Below are positions 53,470 through 57,300 of a DNA stretch of 57,300 nt, one piece after another. Made by a program: the position numbers and the translations under genes. Each line of letters opens with the position of its first letter. The first letter of the stretch is position 1. The DNA is from JBKECO01 sp047974745 (GTDB taxonomy: Bacteria > Bacillota > Clostridia > Lachnospirales > Lachnospiraceae). The notes beneath the pieces are model-generated. The model was not told the DNA's origin and did no database searches. It was given only the letters and a program-made list of their open reading frames with translations. Location of the stretch: assembly GCA_047974745.1 (NCBI GenBank), contig JBKECO010000032.1, positions 1 through 57,300 on the forward strand. Reading direction: 5' to 3'.

Positions 53470-55263
53470 ATGGCACAGATCACAATAAATGGAAAGCAGT
53501 TTGAAGCAAAAGACAACAGCACTATTATGGAAGCAGCAAAGGACGCCGGAATTCATATACCGAATCTCTGCTTTTTGCAGGATATACATCGATATGGAAC
53601 CTGCAGAATCTGCTCTGTGGAGGTTGAGGGCATGAAAAACCTTCAGCCATCCTGCATGCTGAATGTCAGAGATGGAATGGTGATCACAACGAATTCCAAG
53701 GTAGTGAGAGAAACTCGAAAAGTGCTTTATGAACTTCTCTTGGCAGATCATCCCACAGACTGTCTAAACTGCCTCAGGAACCAAAGCTGTGAACTACAGG
53801 ATCTCGGATACGAATTAGGGGTCACGACTTCCAGATTCGGGGGTGAAAGGTCTAAGAATTATAAGGATATTTCATTGTCCATAACAAGAGACACCAGTAA
53901 ATGTATTTTGTGCAGAAGGTGCGAAACAGTCTGTAATGAAATCCAGCAAGTAGGAGCCATCGCAGCACAGGACAGAGGGTTTCAGACGAATATCAGTCCC
54001 TCCATGGGATTGCCGTTAAATTCGACTGCATGTGCAATGTGTGGACAGTGTACGATTGTCTGTCCTACGGGTGCGTTATCCGAAACGGATGGAATCACAC
54101 CTGTGTTTGAAGCAATTGCTGACCAAACGAAAAGGGTCATCGTGCAGGTGGCACCAGCCGTTCGAGCCGCACTGGGCGAGGAATTTGGACTGCCTGTGGG
54201 AACGCCGGTTACCGGAAAGATGGCATCCGCACTGCATGAACTCGGCTTTGATGATGTATTCGATACGTTGTTTGCAGCGGATCTGACCATATTAGAAGAG
54301 GGGATGGAGTTATTAGGACGGCTCCAGGCTGTTCTGCGGGATGGCGCCAAGGCATCTCTCCCGATGATCACAAGTTGTTCGCCTGGCTGGATCAAACATG
54401 TTGAGCATCAGTTTCCGGACGCGCTGGATCATTTGTCCACCTGTAAAAGTCCGCATACTATGATGGGTGCTGTCATAAAATCCTATTATGCAAATAAACT
54501 ACAGATGGATCCAAAGGAGATCTATGTTGTTTCTGTAATGCCCTGCACTGCAAAGAAATACGAAATAAAAAGGCCTGAAATGGAGGTCGATGGAATCAGA
54601 GATGTGGATGCAGTATTGACGACCAGAGAACTTGCTCGTATGATAAAGACACAGGGAATTGATTTTTTGCACCTGCCGGATGGAGAATTTGATGCACCAC
54701 TTGGCATCTCTACAGGTGCCGCTGATATTTTCGGAGTAACAGGTGGTGTTATGGAGGCTGCTCTTCGGACGGTATATGAACTCGTTACCGGACGAGAGAT
54801 TCCTTTTGAGGGACTTCATGTGACTCCTATCGTTGGACTGGACCAGATCAAGACCGCCTCCCTTACGATAGAGAACCCATTACCAGCATTCGATTATCTG
54901 GATGGCATTACGGTGAGTGTTGCCGTTACAAGTGGATTAGAAGGAGCATCCATTTTGATGGAGGATGTAAACAGTGGTAATTCTCCGTATCACTTTATTG
55001 AAGTGATGGGATGTCCGGGAGGATGCATTAATGGTGGCGGGCAGCCGCGTTCAAGAGAAGATGGCTATCGTGAAAAACGCATGAATGCCATATACAGTGA
55101 AGATGAGCGAAAAGTACTGCGCAAATCACATGAAAACCCAGATCTGCTGGCTCTGTATCAAAACTATCTTGGCGAAATCAATGGTCACCGGGCACATCAT
55201 CTGCTGCATACACATTATGTTCCCCGGGGCAGGTATAATGAAAGGCAAAATAGCACGAAATAG
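53470..55263 (+). CDS. [FeFe]-hydrogenase-like catalytic subunit (HydA/HndD type)
   Basis: FeS protein of 597 aa: N-terminal NuoG-like [2Fe-2S] domain (Cys in CFLQDIHRYGTCRICSVEV), the His/Cys [4Fe-4S] site (HPTDCLNCLRNQSC), a two-cluster ferredoxin domain (CILCRRCETVC, CAMCGQCTIVCPTGA), then the H-cluster domain. L1 reads TSCSPGW (Cys303 present, Ser304 where TSCCPGW has Cys), L2 MPCTAKKYE (Cys359), L3 EVMGCPGGCINGGGQP (Cys515, Cys519). Either an active hydrogenase or a relative that lost H2 activity and passes electrons to ferredoxin. AGGAGGT six bases before the ATG. Four bases separate it from the NuoF fusion, so it is the third subunit. Confidence 0.88.
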   Translation: MAQITINGKQFEAKDNSTIMEAAKDAGIHIPNLCFLQDIHRYGTCRICSVEVEGMKNLQPSCMLNVRDGMVITTNSKVVRETRKVLYELLLADHPTDCLNCLRNQSCELQDLGYELGVTTSRFGGERSKNYKDISLSITRDTSKCILCRRCETVCNEIQQVGAIAAQDRGFQTNISPSMGLPLNSTACAMCGQCTIVCPTGALSETDGITPVFEAIADQTKRVIVQVAPAVRAALGEEFGLPVGTPVTGKMASALHELGFDDVFDTLFAADLTILEEGMELLGRLQAVLRDGAKASLPMITSCSPGWIKHVEHQFPDALDHLSTCKSPHTMMGAVIKSYYANKLQMDPKEIYVVSVMPCTAKKYEIKRPEMEVDGIRDVDAVLTTRELARMIKTQGIDFLHLPDGEFDAPLGISTGAADIFGVTGGVMEAALRTVYELVTGREIPFEGLHVTPIVGLDQIKTASLTIENPLPAFDYLDGITVSVAVTSGLEGASILMEDVNSGNSPYHFIEVMGCPGGCINGGGQPRSREDGYREKRMNAIYSEDERKVLRKSHENPDLLALYQNYLGEINGHRAHHLLHTHYVPRGRYNERQNSTK

Positions 55264-55291
55264 AGAACACGTTAAGATTGGAGATGATTTT

Positions 55292-55957
55292 GTGAAAATT
55301 GATATCTGGACAGATTATGTTTGCCCATTTTGCTATCTGGGAAAAACGAAACTGGAATTAGCATTAAAAGAATTCAGACATGCGGACGAGGTGGTAATGG
55401 AATTTCACAGCTTTGAGCTGGATCGCAACCAAGGTCCCATTGGTGATCATGATATAAATCATGTAATTTCAGAGAAATACAATATCAGTTATGAGGCGGC
55501 GAAAAGAAGTAATGATCGAATTGTTGCTGAGGCAAAGAAAGTAGGACTAGACTATCGCTTTGACCTGCTCAAGACAAATAATACCCTACTTGCGCATGAA
55601 ATTACACAGTTCGCTAAGGAAAAGGGTAAAGACAAAGTAATCGTACATGCATTTTTCCATGAGTACTTTGAAAATGGGCTGGATATCGGGGATAGGCAAT
55701 CCCTTTTTGCAATTGCCAAACAGTTCGGACTTGAAGAAAATGAACTGGACCAGCGTATTCTGGATGGCTCTTTGGAGCAAAAAGTCAGAGAAGATGAAGC
55801 AACAGCGAATCAGCTGTCGATTGAAATGGTGCCGCATTTTCTGATCGATCAGAAATTTGTGATAAGCGGTGGTCAGGCGCCTGAGGTCTTTTTAAGTGCC
55901 TTAAATGAGATCTACGAAAAGCATGAATTGAAGGAGTCGGTCTCACGATTCAGGTAA
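55292..55957 (+). CDS. DsbA-family protein, FrnE-like thiol oxidoreductase
   Basis: Cytoplasmic thioredoxin-fold protein of 221 aa. CPFCY active site in WTDYVCPFCYLGK, helical insert, and the late cis-Pro segment SIEMVPHFLIDQKFVISGGQ are characteristic of FrnE-like DsbA proteins. GTG 55292 is used because GGAGAT lies seven bases upstream; the longer frame overlaps the hydrogenase gene. It follows that gene by 28 bases, with a terminator after it, so it may be the last gene of the operon and help maintain thiols. Role inferred. Confidence 0.85.
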   Translation: MKIDIWTDYVCPFCYLGKTKLELALKEFRHADEVVMEFHSFELDRNQGPIGDHDINHVISEKYNISYEAAKRSNDRIVAEAKKVGLDYRFDLLKTNNTLLAHEITQFAKEKGKDKVIVHAFFHEYFENGLDIGDRQSLFAIAKQFGLEENELDQRILDGSLEQKVREDEATANQLSIEMVPHFLIDQKFVISGGQAPEVFLSALNEIYEKHELKESVSRFR

Positions 55958-55965
55958 TACAGCGA

Positions 55966-56003
55966 GCAAAAATGCATCTGACTAGACACAGGTGCATTTT
56001 TTT
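55966..56003 (+). terminator. Intrinsic terminator after the FrnE-like gene
   Basis: AAATGCATCTG and CAGGTGCATTT (one G-U pair) form a stem around ACTAGACA, followed by a run of seven T. Confidence 0.85.
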
Positions 56004-56116
56004 GCGAAAATTAAGTTTGCAATCGAGTCAAAGAAATACTAAAATAGTGGAAAGAAATACTCTCATAGAAGATCGCTGGCATGAGAAATGCTAATAAAAT
56101 GAAACAGGAGATTGCT

Positions 56117-56965
56117 ATGGAGGAATGTAAATATGGATTTGCGACAGAGGAGACTATCCGAGTGCGCAAAAGTATCAGAACCTATGAAGGCAGACCACTA
56201 TCTTCAGAAGATAAGAAGAAAATGGTATCCTTTATAGAACAGAGCAGTAACCCTTTTGAGCAAAAGTTACAGATTCGATTAATTCAGACAAATGCAGCTG
56301 CAAAAGGGGAGAAGCTAGGTACCTATGGTGTTATCAAGGGTGCGAGCGAATTTATTGGAGTCACAGTCAAGAACAGTGCAACGGCATTAGAGGCAGTTGG
56401 TTATCAGGTAGAGCAGCTCATTTTATACGCAACATCACTTGGACTTGGTACTTGTTGGCTTGGCGGCACATTTCAAAGAGGCAGTTTTGCATCAGCAATG
56501 AACATCAAGGAGGATGAAATTCTTCCCATCATTTCTCCAATCGGATATCCCGCTGAGAAAAAGAGAACCTCCGAAAAGCTTATGCTTATGTTGGGACAGT
56601 CAGCGAACCGTGCCGAATTCTCGGAGCACTTTTTCGATGGACATTTTCATATGCCCCTTACCAAAGCAACCGCAGGTGATTTTTTTCTTCCGTTGGAAAT
56701 GGTAAGACTTGCACCATCTGCCATGAATAAACAACCCTGGAGAATAATAAAAAATGGAAACAGGATTGATTTTTACCTCCAGGAAGGCATTATGTCAAAA
56801 ACAAGTCCAGTCAAACTCAGTAAGGTCGATATTGGGATTGCAGCCTGTCATTTTGACCTAATGCGCAAAGAAATGGGAATCAGTGGACAATTCCGGATAG
56901 ACGAAGGATCAGCGGATCTGTCGGAAAGGAAGCTAAAATATGAGTTCAGCTTTTTCGCTGAATAA
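56117..56965 (+). CDS. Nitroreductase-family protein
   Basis: FMN-dependent nitroreductase-fold protein of 282 aa. The N-terminal RVRKSIRTYEGRPLS is the family's FMN-phosphate-binding motif; GTCWLGGTF and LAPSAMNKQPWRI are repeated halves of the fold in one chain (putative TM nitroreductase type). ATG 56117 is chosen because AGGAG lies eight bases before it. Substrate unknown; it may act on nitro or quinone compounds. It precedes the Dabb gene by 24 bases. Confidence 0.85.
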   Translation: MEECKYGFATEETIRVRKSIRTYEGRPLSSEDKKKMVSFIEQSSNPFEQKLQIRLIQTNAAAKGEKLGTYGVIKGASEFIGVTVKNSATALEAVGYQVEQLILYATSLGLGTCWLGGTFQRGSFASAMNIKEDEILPIISPIGYPAEKKRTSEKLMLMLGQSANRAEFSEHFFDGHFHMPLTKATAGDFFLPLEMVRLAPSAMNKQPWRIIKNGNRIDFYLQEGIMSKTSPVKLSKVDIGIAACHFDLMRKEMGISGQFRIDEGSADLSERKLKYEFSFFAE

Positions 56966-56988
56966 TAGCAAGAAAGTGAGGTAGCAAT

Positions 56989-57294
56989 TTGATAAAACAC
57001 ATTGTAATGTTTCAAATCAAGGAAAGCCATGAAGGTGCTGATAAGTCATTCCTGCTCCAGCAGGCAGCCAGGCAGCTAGATCATTTCCAAACAGCAATTC
57101 CAAGCCTGAAGAAATTTGCCTATGCAATGAATTCTCCACTTGCTCCTACTGATAATTATGATATTCTTCTGGAATGTACCTTTGAAGATATGCAGGGATT
57201 AAATGACTATGTGGTACATCCGGTACATCAGGAATTTGGAAAATTTATCGTTGCTATTAAGGAAAACCGTGCATGTATCGACTATGAGATTTAA
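56989..57294 (+). CDS. Dabb-family (stress-responsive alpha/beta barrel) protein
   Basis: Small protein of 101 aa with the dimeric alpha/beta barrel pattern: start IKHIVMFQIKE, middle NYDILLECTFEDMQGLNDYVVHPVHQEF. TTG start after GTGAGG. Dabb proteins have varied, often undefined roles. It ends six bases before the end of the window and is probably co-transcribed with the nitroreductase. Confidence 0.87.
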   Translation: MIKHIVMFQIKESHEGADKSFLLQQAARQLDHFQTAIPSLKKFAYAMNSPLAPTDNYDILLECTFEDMQGLNDYVVHPVHQEFGKFIVAIKENRACIDYEI

Positions 57295-57300
57295 AAAGAG

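Overview
The window reads as the chromosome of a strictly anaerobic, low-to-moderate GC Clostridia member, most likely Lachnospiraceae or a close relative. The grounds are AGGAGG-type ribosome binding sites, a sortase B with an SPKTG-type substrate, a GH42/ABC sugar locus, a PdaA-like deacetylase and an operon related to bifurcating [FeFe]-hydrogenases. I saw no rRNA, tRNA, CRISPR array or complete insertion sequence. The taxonomic call is inference.

Layout. 1-5.6 kb: a glycyl-radical-activase-like radical SAM protein without its partner enzyme, an acetoacetate decarboxylase family protein, a terminator, an old-yellow-enzyme type FeS flavoprotein and an iron alcohol dehydrogenase. 5.7-9.3 kb: sortase B and a C-type-lectin surface protein ending in an SPKTG sorting signal; the surface gene carries a one-base frameshift. 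9.3-17.1 kb: a sugar regulon (consensus promoter, binding lipoprotein, two permeases, LacI regulator, GH42 beta-galactosidase, UMF1/MFS transporter). 17.07-17.36 kb: a dense cluster of inverted repeats and terminators without coding sequence. 17.4-24.9 kb: a seven-gene run of FecCD-type metallophore importer, M14 carboxypeptidase, RocB-like M20 peptidase and NimA-like flavin protein. 24.9-28.2 kb, minus strand: BCCT transporter and PucR regulator.

28.3-32.1 kb is a decaying and mobile-looking zone: an SDR pseudogene, a VapD-like gene with a co-transcribed small partner, and fused remnants of a thiolase, an FAD fumarate-reductase-like protein and a permease. 32.2-35.6 kb holds DUF454, AEC transporter, deacetylase and flavodoxin-type genes. 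35.7-38.9 kb is a methionine-rich operon of two SHOCT proteins, an exported repeat protein and a two-component system whose sensor is itself Met-rich; it is a candidate metal-sensing module. Two paralogous 5TM-GGDEF genes converge on it. 41.7-48.3 kb has an Smr-less MutS2-like ATPase, a TetR-controlled ABC exporter and a MATE pump. 48.4-49.6 kb is a CLC transporter resembling the fluoride clade.

49.6-57.3 kb carries a promoter, a short leader ORF and a terminator ahead of a three-gene flavin/FeS complex: a NuoE-like subunit (split by a frameshift at an A6 run), a NuoF-GltD/NfnB-like fusion and a HydA-like protein with a TSCSPGW L1 motif. It is followed by a FrnE/DsbA-like protein, a nitroreductase and a Dabb protein. 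This complex, a possible NAD/NADP/ferredoxin bifurcating enzyme, and the Met-rich operon are the most interesting systems here.
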